From Nematostella vectensis (taxonomy: Eukaryota > Cnidaria > Anthozoa > Actiniaria > Edwardsiidae): a DNA stretch of 64,000 bases. The DNA lies in assembly GCF_932526225.1 (NCBI RefSeq), contig NC_064044.1, positions 1,061,001 to 1,125,000 on the forward strand, in the 5' to 3' direction. Both the position numbers and the translations under genes were made by a program. Every line of letters starts with the position of its first letter. The stretch's first letter is position 1. Under the pieces are notes generated by a model, which saw nothing but the letters and a program-made list of their open reading frames with translations, did no database searches and was not told the origin of the DNA. Shown here piece after piece: positions 1 to 9,535 of the stretch.

Positions 1-154
1 AGACCTATAGAGTGATATTCGCAGACCTATAGAGTGATTATTTTTAAGGAAGATATACATCAGAGGTAATTTTAAAGCAATGCGATTTAGGCACTTTTGT
101 TTGCTATACTCTATATTTGATGATCTGAGCATAAACATCCATTTTTTCCGACAG

Positions 155-465
155 TCCTCGATACCCCAACTGGCACCCTCACCTCCCCTCCCTTCAAGTT
201 CCTTGGCCCCACACTGTCCTTCATGATCGGAGGCGGCTGCGACGTGAACTACGAGCGAGCTGAGTTGTTGATTGATGGCGCTGTAGTTCACAAGTCTACC
301 GGCATAAAGAAGGCGGATGGCTATTGCCAAAGCGAGACCATGGGAAAAGCATCATGGGATGTCAGCGCATACCTGGGCCGTACTGCGCATGTGCGGTTGG
401 TAGATGCGTCTTCGGGAAACTGGGGTCACATTAACTTCGATCACGTGACCGATTCCTGTCCTTAG
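155..465 (+). CDS. Terminal exon of a gene entering from the left; beta-sandwich domain resembling the GH32/levanase C-terminal module
   Basis: A splice acceptor (pyrimidine tract ending CCGACAG at 142-154) opens an exon readable without a stop to TAG at 463-465. The first two bases complete a codon split by the upstream intron. The translation contains GTLTSPPFKF near its start, then SFMIGGGC, a run ending LLIDGAVVHKSTG, and finally RLVDASSGNWGHINFDHV. The order 'GT-L-SPPF, F-IGGG, L-DG, VD-SG-WGHI-D' is the signature of the C-terminal beta-sandwich found in GH32-type glycosidases and some animal extracellular proteins. I infer an extracellular carbohydrate-related protein; the catalytic part would be outside the window. 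The last ten or so codons are also the first unit of the 46-bp array that follows. Confidence 0.5.
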
Positions 466-838
466 AAAGGGTGACATTAGCCTCGATCACGTGACCGATA
501 CCTGTTCTTAGAAAGGGTGACATTAGCCTCGATCACGTGACCGATACCTGTCCTTAGAAAGGGTGACATTAACTTCGATCACGTGACCGATACCTGTCCT
601 TAGAAAGGGTGACATTAGCCTCGATCACGTGACCGATACCTGTTCTTAGAAAGGGTGACATTAACTTCGATCACGTGACCGATACCTGTCCTTAGAAAGG
701 GTGACATTAGCCTCGATCACGTGACCGAAACCTGTCCTTAGAAAGGGTGACATCAATTTCGATCACGTGACCGATACCTATCCTTAGAAAGGGTGACATT
801 AACTTCGATCACGTGACCGATACCTGTCCTTAGAAAGG
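424..838. repeat. 46-bp minisatellite, about 9 copies, seeded by the stop-codon end of the preceding exon
   Basis: Copies of a unit containing CGATCACGTGACCGA and CTGTCCTTAGAAA recur every 46 bp (near 438, 484, 530, 576, 622, 668, 714, 760, 806). The first copy is the coding end of the upstream exon including its TAG. The later ones lie in what would be the 3' UTR and carry small substitutions such as TTAACTT versus TTAGCCT. Each unit contains the palindrome CACGTG. Confidence 0.9.
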
Positions 839-1139
839 TTGAAATTAGAAGTCTCCCGTGAGCAACGGTTTACAACTCGTAATAAGAGAATGCTAGAAAA
901 TGCTAGAATGAAGAATATCACTAGGTGGACCGTTTTCGCCAATTCAGGCGGTATCCTAGAACGCACGCTTTCACCATTTTCCACTGTACCTTAAAGCAAA
1001 TAAAATAAAATAAAGTAAATCAAATAATTATTGCATGAGGTCTTTTTCTTCCTTTTTGAGTCTATTACTTGTAAATTCTTTGTTTGGGGTCAAATAAATG
1101 TAAAAAAATCCCTAAATGCTAGGGATTTTTGAAAAAAAA
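839..1139. other. Non-coding stretch after the 46-bp array
   Basis: AT-rich sequence with an A-rich run (AAATAAAATAAAATAAAG near 1000). It may hold the polyadenylation signal of the upstream plus-strand gene, but no single site stands out and no exon was recognised. Confidence 0.4.
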
Positions 1140-1612
1140 ATAACGATGATGATTGTGATGATAGAAATAACTATGGCGATTATGATGATGATGTCGACGA
1201 CTCTGAAGATTATAATTTTGATTGTGATATGACGGAGATTACGATGAACATGATAACGATTATTATCATAATGATAGTGATGATGATGGTTATTTTGTGA
1301 GATGATGTTAATGATGGTGCTGCTGATGGTGCTGATGATGATAGTTGTGATGACGATGTTGGTGATGGTGATGGTGGTGGTGAGGGTAATGGTGATGGTT
1401 ATGAGGATGTTGGTGACGGTGATGGTGATAGTGATGGTTATTTTGTGAGATGATGGTGCTGGTGATGGTGGTGGTGATGGTGATGGTGATGGTTATGAGG
1501 GTGTTGGTGATGGTAATGGTGACAGTGACGGTGATGGTGATGATGATGGTTATGAGGCTGTTGGTGATGGTGATGATAGTGTTGATGGCGGTGGCGGTGG
1601 CGACCCCCCCCC
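1140..1612. repeat. GAT/GGT-rich imperfect microsatellite
   Basis: Imperfect trinucleotide and hexanucleotide runs of GATGGT and GATGAT type, with longer-period near-duplicates sharing GATGGTTATTTTGTGAGATG at about 1283 and 1433. It ends in a C run at about 1603-1612. The histidine-rich and Val/Met-rich reading frames here are repeat artefacts. Confidence 0.85.
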
Positions 1613-1865
1613 CCAGGAGGTTTTCTCGCCAAATAAGAAAATTCAGCGTGCTACCTTCAAAGTATGTCCAGAGTTACGGACTTTAAAATTTAAATTCAAT
1701 TAAAATGGCAATCACAGAAATAGCGCGATCATATGTAATGAACTGCATCGGATGATCCGCCAAATACACCAGCTATACAATGCATAGCTTTTATTTTCAT
1801 ATGATGAAAGAGCTGTGACTGTCTCCACTATAAAACTAAATTACTAACCGTGACTACCCCCTGTA

Positions 1866-2819
1866 TAGGGTGGATCAAAAGTTCTTGCAAGTCTTACAAA
1901 AGAGCACCATGACAAGTGTTGCATATGATGATAATAAGTCAAAAAATCAATAGCCAGAGTGGCTGTCTTTGTTCTTTGGTACAATTTTTTTTTGCGTTTG
2001 GGTATGAACTAAAAACGTTCCTGTAATGTCTCTACTGATACATTTCGCCACTGAAGAACGGCCGAGGAACCTCTTTAGTTATTTTATCGTCGTTGGCGAT
2101 GGATCACTGTAACTTGACTTGTCCAAAATATCCTAAACACTTTTTTACCGGTTCATGGTTAGATTAATTGGCTAATCGTTCGTCCCTTTCTATGAATTTA
2201 AGTATGTAACTTTAGCTTTGTGAACAGGAGTTCCGTCTGTATGAATGTTATGTTTCGATTCGCACTGAACACCCTTGTTTTAGTACCTGATCTTGGGCAT
2301 GTGAATTCATCGAAACTCCTCGCTTGTATATTGCTTTGATAATTGTATTTTGGACGACTTTTGTGAGAATTGCTGGGCTCCCCAACCTGCCTTTGTCAAC
2401 AACATCGTTCGCACCGTGAACGCCAATTCTTGGCGCAGTGCTCCGACCTTCGGATAATTTTAGCTATTTACGTGATATTTTTCTAAACGAATGGCCTGAT
2501 GACCTCAAAATTGCTGCTGGACTCTAGAATGGTGTCACTTTTTTTCCATTTTACGTTTCCTGATGCTCGTGAAACTTCGGCAAATAGAACTCACTTTTCA
2601 CAACAACAAAAATTGCGCGAAATGTGCATTTCGGTCTTCGCTGCGCGCAACATTTGACGGGAAAAAGTTCAATCCTTCAAGATCTTAGGACTTCTTAGGA
2701 ATATTAACCAATGTTCGTTACCTTTTTAAACTGGAAATAAGGTTTGTGGTCAAATATTCATGTTTGAAAGAATAAAATCAACTCATTTATAAAAGTGCAC
2801 GAACGTTTGATCCACCCTG
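1866..2819. mobile_element. Degenerate Tc1/mariner-like DNA transposon with TA target site and terminal inverted repeats
   Basis: The left end reads TA followed by TAGGGTGGATCAAAAGTTC and the right end is its inverted counterpart, GAACGTTTGATCCACCCTG followed by TA. The imperfect inverted repeat extends about 30 bp. TA dinucleotides flank both ends (1864-1865 and 2820-2821), as expected for Tc1/mariner insertion. On the minus strand around 2300-2450 a short readable stretch (KGRLGSPAILTK, then AIYKRGVSMN) resembles the GRP-type linker of the DNA-binding domain of such transposases. No intact transposase frame survives, so this is a fossil copy of about 950 bp. Confidence 0.65.
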
Positions 2820-2935
2820 TATATAATACACAAAAATTGCTTATTTACTTCTCATTGTGAGTGTACCCTCTCTATACTAACAAAGTCCTGCGGACCACGC
2901 CCTGGCCCGAACATGCTTATGTTCCTATTGTTGCT

Positions 2936-3205
2936 ATTACCTCCTTAGTTAGACCAAGTAACAATCTTGTTGTTTTTCTCTCTAAGATTTGTAACTAATA
3001 TCCCTCTAACAAGAGACCATAGTTGCATCGTCGTGACTATAACAGCCCTGTGTCATGACAGCAGTCAGCGGGACCGGAGTGCATCTTATCGTCTCCCTTA
3101 GTAGACCAAATGACATTCTTGTTGGCATCCTCTCTTACTTGCATTAATTATCCATCAAAAACAGACCACTGATACTATATATCCTAGTAATCAGCACAGC
3201 TGACA
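2936..3205. repeat. Two decayed copies of the SRCR gene's 3' terminal sequence
   Basis: The blocks at about 2936-3080 and 3090-3205 share with 3540-3690 an ordered string of features: TAGACCAA, ATTCTTGTTGG, a TTTGCA-like tract, TATCCCTCTAA or TATCCATCAA, then AGACCACTGATG and CGTAATGATCGCAG. The 3540-3690 copy spans the stop codon of the functional SRCR exon. The other two are diverged and lack an open frame. They look like tandem duplicates of the gene's 3' end that decayed. Confidence 0.65.
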
Positions 3206-3604
3206 CCCCCCTCCCGCAAGTTTTATTCTAAAGCTAATCAATCAATTTTCAATTATCAATTTTAGTTTTTCAAAATGGTCTAAAAACGTTGTGCGAGTGG
3301 AAAATCTTTGATGTTACTGCATGTTAACGTTAATGCATCGGTATATTTTCATTGGCAGCCAGTAGAATCGCAGTTAACACAAATTCTTTCAAGTCTATGT
3401 GGAAATTATTAATGCACACAATTCTAGGGAGGCAAGAAAGATTGAGCTTGGAAAACAGTTTTCAAAACAAGATTGATTATTATCTCATAAAGAAATGATC
3501 AGAAGGGGCGTGTCCCCAAGATTTTCGATACGCCCCTCTCTATAAGTAGACCAACTAACATATTCTTGTTGGAATTCGCTTTTAAATTTGCAGTCATTAT
3601 CCCT

Positions 3605-6600
3605 CTAAAAACAGACCACTGATGCATCCTCGTAATGATCGCAGTCGTGCTCTGTTTCATGAGGGCAGTCAAGCAGGGAAAGCTCCGATCCTTCACACTC
3701 CACCTCGTCCATCCAGATCTTTCCTTCACCCTCACCATGATGAGCGTCTATCTCAACTGACGAGGCGCCTCGGTAACCGAGCTCCCTACATACAACGTGA
3801 CCCTCTGTCATGGTCCAGTGGTCGTCGCAAACTGTCCCCCATTCCCCTCTCTTCATGACTTCAACGCGACCATAGGAGCCCAAGGACAGTCTGATACGCG
3901 GTGCTACAAAAACAATACAAAGAAACAATATCATTGATTAATATCTCATATACCTATTTATCCCGCTTAAAGCAACTACCCGTTAAAAATCAGTTTATAT
4001 AGATAGATACGTTTAATTTCACCCTTTTGCAGTGGAAACTGAATTACAGGGAGTGCGCAGTTACATTGACTATACAGTTAGACAATTAGCATATTTAACA
4101 GTCACAAAATTTGACATTCTGTTAGTATTACATTGAATTACATCTTCGATCAAATCTTAATTCATAAGGGTGTACAATAGATGATCTTCTGCAATTTATT
4201 AGGTTATATAGCGGATTTTGGTTGTTTAAGGACTTAATAAACTTTGTTGAGAAGTCGTTTCTTCTGGCATCAAGTGACGGCAAATCAGCGGTAGCCAGGG
4301 AGACACTATATTCTACCCACGGATAAATTATATTAAGTGCCCTCTTTTGAACACGCTCAAGGGCATCAACTAGGTATAACGGTAGGTTTGAAAATACCAC
4401 ACACCCATACTCTAGCAATAAACCTTAACGAGTTCGTCACACGGGACACCACATTTTTTAGGACCCTTAGGGCATATAGTCTACGGTTGGCTTTTTTTTT
4501 TATTATAAGGTCACAGTGTGCGCCACACGTCAAGTCATCAGAAAGAACAATTCCGAGAAGCTTGAATGACTTGACGCATTCTAAAACCATGCCACCGTTA
4601 CATATGGGGCGCCACACGCGCCACACGCGCCCCACATGTTTATTGGTATATTCTTGTTTTGCCAAAAAAACTGGAACATTGTCACCAGGTTATACAACAT
4701 GATATTGAAGAAGCGTTTTGTTGATTTGTATGAGATCCTAGAAATATATGCACTGGGCGACGACTCGCTTGGAATCAAGCGGTCACACGCTGGATAGTAA
4801 AAGGCATGAAACGGCGGACAGTAAAACAAGAAAACGCAGTCAGAATCAGTTAGCGTATGTATTTGATTTTCTCTCTGTTGCTAGTACTGTTGTTACTAGT
4901 ACTGTTGTTATTGTTGTTGCTAGTACTGTTGTTGTTGTTGTTGTTGCTACTGTTGTTTTTGTTGTTAGTAATGTTGTTGTTGCTAGTACTGTTGTTGTTG
5001 TACCTAGTACTGTTGTTGTTGTTGTTGTTGTTGCTACTATTTTGTTGTTAATAGTACTGTTGTTGTTGTTGCTACTGCTGTTGTTGTTTCTAGTACTGTT
5101 GTTGCTGTTGCTAGTACTGTTGTTGCTGTTGCTAGTACTGTTGTTGTTGTTGCTACTGTTGTTGCTGTTGCTAGTACTGTTGTTGCTGTTGCTAGTACTG
5201 TTGTTGCTGTTGCTAGTACTGTTGTTGTTGTTTCTAGTACTGTTGTTGCTGTTGCTAGTACTGTTGTTGTTGTTTCTAGTACTGCTGTTGCTGTTGCTAG
5301 TACTGTTGTTGTTGTTGCTGTTGTTGTTGTTGTTGCTCTGCATACCTATCTCACACCTTGCTCCTTTATACCCGCCTGTGCAGTTGCAGGTGAAACTGTT
5401 GTTAATGAAATTGGGCGAGCATGAGCCATTGAACAAACACGGCGAAGGGAAGCATTTATTCTGAAAAAAAATGCAGCACAAGTGACAGTTACTCGATCCT
5501 TTGAAAATATATATTAAATGTCATTTCTATTCTATTTTACTGCGAAAAGCGTAAAAAACACTGTCGTTGCATATTAATATTAATTAGATTGTAATTTCAT
5601 CCTCTCAGTTTATTTTTCTCCGATAGGATCCCTTATTTACAAATGTCTTACACCACGGTAGACTTTTTCGGGATCTCGCTAGAGCCAGAGGCTTTAGCTT
5701 TGACGTGATACTCCCCCAAGCCCCCCCCCCCTCCCCCCTGGTGGCATTTCAACCCACCTTTACACCAACGTAGATGCAATTCGTGCGGTTGATGAAGTCC
5801 CCAGGATACATATGCCTGTTAGTGGCACTCATCTCACACAAACCCGTACGCTGGTCATAATTCACTGATTGACATTTGTCAGTCATGTAGCATTTGACGT
5901 CACAATTGGAAAGCTTGTCGACCTTGAATGTACCAATCACGTGATCTTTCAAGTACTTTCCCTCTATTCTTGACTCGAACGCCATCTTCTTGCAACCGCT
6001 TTTGGCTTAAAAATCAGTATACTTGAATTTAACAATGCGAATTCAGTGTGATTCGGGAAAGATCCCTAATTGTATCCATAGCCCGAGTCACGAGTCTTTT
6101 TATGCTCATTTACAATAAAAAAGGTTCTTACTTAAATAGGCTAAGTAATAACGTGACTTTTGAGTTGGCAAACGCAAGCGCTCTCCGGCTTTTGGCGGCA
6201 AAATGTGTAGTTCCAGAAAGTATCCATACCCCCCTTATTAAGGGGAGTGGAAATTTCGGGGGGGGGGGGGGGGGGGTTCAGACGCCCAGAAATTCCCAGA
6301 GGGGAGGGGGGTAAAATGCCTTTTTCCTTAACACCTACTGTATTTTTATCTTTTTCCAAGGGGTTGGAAATTCCAGAGGGGTGGGGTGGGGGGTCATACC
6401 TACGACCAGCTCAATAGGGGGAGGTATGGATATTTTCTGAAACCACACAATGATAACAACAAAAACAACTTTTTTAGCACTTAGAAATCAGCAAGAAAGT
6501 TATCAGAAAGGTAATATTTTCACTGTGTGATTTATGTTCTTTTCGCTGGAGTCAAGGCCCCACCCCGTGTCTGTCTTTATTTGGTGTGATTTTGTCACTC

Positions 6601-7408
6601 AAAAATTTACGTGAATTCGCAACGCATTATTCCCTTTGGTCGCTACCAGGGTGTTGTAAACGTAGACATTTTTGTTATTTTTGTTTCTGTCATGAAAATG
6701 AATGACCACTGCGTTTCGTTGCGCACAGAGGACACACGTACGCTATAAAAAAATATATGTTTTTGTTAAATCAAAAATAAATCTTAAGAGAAAACGCGCG
6801 AAAAATATTGAATCTCGAAGAGTGAGGACGATACTTAAGGCATATAACCGTTTACTGCTTACAGCCTCTATAACCCTGAAAAAATGGTTTAACTATACAT
6901 TTAACACCTGAGTATAAGAACTTAGAAATATAACACAACACTTTGTACTTTTGGAACTATCGATTTATCTACAAATTGATTCAAATTTTATTGCAAGTTA
7001 GTAAAGGGGCAGTCTCACTTTCGTTTTAATGTGAAAATACACCGTGGAATCATTTCTTGAAAGCGAAATAGACGGCTTAAAGAGTATTTAGATAAGAAAT
7101 CCGTTTGCATCGCGCCATAATTTACTCACAAGAAGACGATCAAACAGCTTTTGGATAGTGTCCAGTGGTTTTTCTCTGTGCTGGACTGGTGACGGTAGCA
7201 TTCTTGAAAAATACCGCTACTGGTGCGACTGCCCCTTATATATATATATATATTTTTTATTTTTTGCTCTGTAAAATCTTCTTTAAATAAAGTTAGACCG
7301 AGTTAAAAGAATCAGAGCAAACTTAAAATAAACGACCTTACCTTTTCCAATCTTGATTGCGAAGCTCGCAAAAACAACTGCTTGGAAGAACTCTAAAGAG
7401 CACTTCAT
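3605..7408 (-). CDS. Secreted PAN-EGF-SRCR domain protein, four exons, 242 aa
   Basis: Exons are 7342-7408, 5758-6005, 5346-5460 and 3605-3903; they join as phase 1, 0, 1 and total exactly 243 codons. Exon 1 starts at ATG 7408 and encodes a 22-residue hydrophobic signal peptide (MKCSLEFFQAVVFASFAIK). Exon 2 is a PAN/apple module (SGCKKMAFESRIEG, then NCDVKCYMTDKCQSVNY and FINRTNC). Exon 3 is an EGF module ending CNCTGGYKGARCEIG. Exon 4 is one SRCR domain (GRVEVMKRGEWGTVCDDHW, VVCRELGY, DEVECEGSELSLLDC) ending VVCF and stop. All modules are disulfide-rich and extracellular, so I infer a small secreted adhesion or recognition protein. The partner is unknown. Donors and acceptors are consensus (for example GTAAGG after exon 1). 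Intron 3 holds a retrotransposon fragment and a GTT-rich satellite. Confidence 0.85.
4128..4690 (-). mobile_element. 3' fragment of a non-LTR retrotransposon (CR1/jockey-like reverse transcriptase end), frameshifted
   Basis: The minus strand reads, in two different frames, the C-terminal part of a LINE reverse transcriptase. The first part is SFKLLGIVLSDDLTCGAHCD with KKKANRRLYALRVLK (about 4690-4430). The second is LEYGCVVFSNLPLYL and ALERVQKRALNIIYP with LDARRNDF (4418-4128). These are the thumb-region motifs 'FK-LGV, KKA-RLY-LR, LEY, QKRALRIIY, RR'. At least one frameshift separates the two parts and the 5' end is missing, as is usual for truncated LINE insertions. It lies in intron 3 of the PAN-EGF-SRCR gene in the same orientation. 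Confidence 0.85.
4866..5340. repeat. GTT/AAC-rich satellite with a 21-bp higher unit directly after the EGF exon donor
   Basis: Trinucleotide GTT runs are interspersed every 21 bp or so with GCTAGTACTGTTGTTGCTGT. On the gene strand the array starts within about 10 bases of the EGF exon donor (GTATGC at 5345-5340). A long minus-strand frame fusing the EGF exon to Asn/Ser/Thr repeats exists, but the phase-1 donor and the matching phase-1 SRCR acceptor argue it is intron. Confidence 0.85.
6204..6449. mobile_element. MITE-like element with about 37-bp terminal inverted repeats
   Basis: The left end (TGTGTAGTTCCAGAAAGTAT) is matched by the inverted right end, whose reverse complement begins TGTGTGGTTTCAGAAAATAT; similarity continues into CCATACC and a C-rich run. 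The 246-bp body contains a run of about 18 G at 6257-6276 and no coding potential. It sits in intron 1 of the PAN-EGF-SRCR gene. Confidence 0.7.
7003..7237. mobile_element. Short MITE with AAGGGGCAGTC inverted ends
   Basis: The left end reads AAGGGGCAGTCTCAC and the inverted right end reads GTGCGACTGCCCCTT. The flanks are TA-rich (GTA before, TATATA after), compatible with TA target duplication. About 235 bp, non-coding, in intron 1 of the PAN-EGF-SRCR gene. Confidence 0.65.
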
Positions 7409-9535
7409 TTTGATTGTTTGGAAACTCTTGGAAACATCGTCCTTAGTGATTCTAACACAAGCCTCATCTCCTTCAGTAAATGTTACTAGGTTTTGAGAAT
7501 TCGTTTAAGTTCTGCGTTGGAGCATTACCAAGCACAAGGTGATTGGCTGCCGTAAATTGGAAACAATTGATTTGATTGGCTGAGAAGACACCAGGAACTA
7601 AAAGAGGCCGAACTTCCAGCTTTGAGATTCTCGTTAAATAATAATTATCCTAATTACCGTGCGAGCAAAGACCTTTCCTTCTTATGTCTTTTGGTATCGT
7701 CATTTCGCCGTGCAAGGTATTCGCGTCGCTTTGCTTAAAGCCTAGATTCTCTCCCGTGGAAAGAACAGAGAAAAAGAGACTAGCTAACCACTAGTGAAGA
7801 CGGAAAAGAAAACTCTTCTCGCAGGGCTTAAAATGTTAGTTCGCAGACTTTTCGAAACTTTCGTGCGAACTGAACAGATGTGATGGTGTTTGTTTACCCA
7901 AAGAAAAGAAAGAAAATTCTAAAAGACTGTAAGAAACTAAATCCCTGACATTAACAATACAATGAGGGTCTGAATCATTAATAAGTGAGGTTAAACAAAT
8001 CATCAAAGTAAATGAAACCTGCAAAAATAAACACAAAGCATGCTTTGTTTGCTACACAAAATTAAAATAAAATTGATTACTTTTGTGGTTGAGTCTCTCT
8101 GTATTTAATCAGATGGTTAACAAAAACTTTTACATTATCTGGAGGGAACAGTTTCGAGTCTGCATAAACAGGGTGAGGAAGGACTTGCGGTAATGCGGTT
8201 TTGCATTAAACCCGGCGTGGTTTTTCACTTTTTTATATTTTATTCCGCGGTATTGCGGTTCCTCTAGACGGCGCGGTTTACAGCTATTGACTTAGTTTTG
8301 CGGTTTGGTTTTTTTCTGTGCGGTTTCTGTGCGTTTTTCTGTGCGCTTCCCCCCCCCCCCCCCCTCCCCCTACGCCCCCCTCTTTAAGGCTGTTTTCCAT
8401 GTGATCACAGACGATCGCACTCTCGATCGCACGGTGGATCGCACGGTGGATCGCACTCTCGATCGCACGGTGGATTGCACGGTGGATCGCACTCTAGAAC
8501 GCACGGTGGATCGCACTCTCGATCGCACGGTGGAACGCGGTCCTGTACCATCGTGTGCGGCATTTCGCAGGGGGATATTTCGTAACAGGGTAATAATAGC
8601 ACCTGTAGCGCATCGCGTAACTCGTTCTCAGTGCCTTCTGGGTAATCTCTAGACAAAGACCTTGGCGGAGGCTGACGTATTTCCACAGGTAGACCGAAAC
8701 TAAAGTATTTACCGAGTCTAATATGACCGGCATCAGATTGGTGTTATGAGATGTGGAATCAAAAGGAATCTGACAATGAACGGCTATCGCCAAATTCGAG
8801 CGTGTAAGGCATCTTATATACATCCCGACTGATTTTCTATACGCCATATTGAAAATTACCATGAAAACCCTGTGGATAAGTGAGTCACTTAGCGATCTGC
8901 ACAACCATTTGTCAATCACTAATACTTGCTTTAGTAAAAAGCTTACCACGTTAAGACTTTCTTCTTGAAAACGTTTAACGTAAAAAGAAAAGCATATTTC
9001 ATTTTGTCGGTTATTTCTATAGCAAGGGTGTTATAGTAGCATTTCATTTCTCTCTCGATCAGCTGTGCTTCAATATCCACCAATGTACAATATCCACAGG
9101 GATGCAGTGCGCTTGTTTACAAGCATTATCATTCAGTGTTTGATTTACGGGTTTATTTCACAGTTGAGCGGTTAGGCCCAAAACATTTTACTTTGTGTCC
9201 ATTGATCCTTGTGGTGGTCACTCTTCATTGATTTGTATGCTCTGACGCATTCAAAAGGGACAAGCATTTCCTACTCTGATTGTCAAGGTAAGATGTCTGT
9301 ACTACTACACAGATCACACAATTGCATCAAATTCTCTTAATTTCGAAAAGTGAGATTACAAGGCTGGGGGGACACGAAATATCGCGAAATGAAGCAAAGA
9401 AGATATCCTTTTTGTCTGCAAGATGAGCAAGATGATCAATGAAGCAAGGCAAAATTGTAATTTGGAGAAACCTGCAAAAATATTCAAACGATCAAAGGAA
9501 GACCCACGCTAACATCAATTTGAATTAAAACCACC
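7409..9535. other. Divergent intergenic region between the PAN-EGF-SRCR gene and the CLN3 gene
   Basis: The two genes are transcribed away from each other, so this 2.1-kb stretch should hold both promoters. I see a repeated GCGGTTT/TGCGGT motif at about 8190-8345 (possibly a transposon relic), a C run at 8348-8365 and the 12-bp array at 8412-8537. No further exon and no convincing TATA box was recognised. Confidence 0.5.
8412..8537. repeat. 12-bp minisatellite, about 10 copies
   Basis: GATCGCACGGTG and GATCGCACTCTC alternate as 12-bp units across 126 bp. The open frames on both strands (Thr-Val-Asp-Arg and Cys-Asp-Arg-Glu types) are a consequence of a period divisible by three. Confidence 0.9.

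Noticed and set aside
1438-1686. Histidine-rich and Val/Met-rich small frames
   Set aside because: Translations of GAT/GGT microsatellite sequence with no supporting context.
4846-5481. An EGF protein with a long Asn/Ser/Thr tail
   Set aside because: The EGF exon has a good phase-1 donor (GAGATAG|GTATGC) exactly where the repeat begins and the SRCR exon has a matching phase-1 acceptor, giving a 243-codon gene. The tail is intronic repeat.
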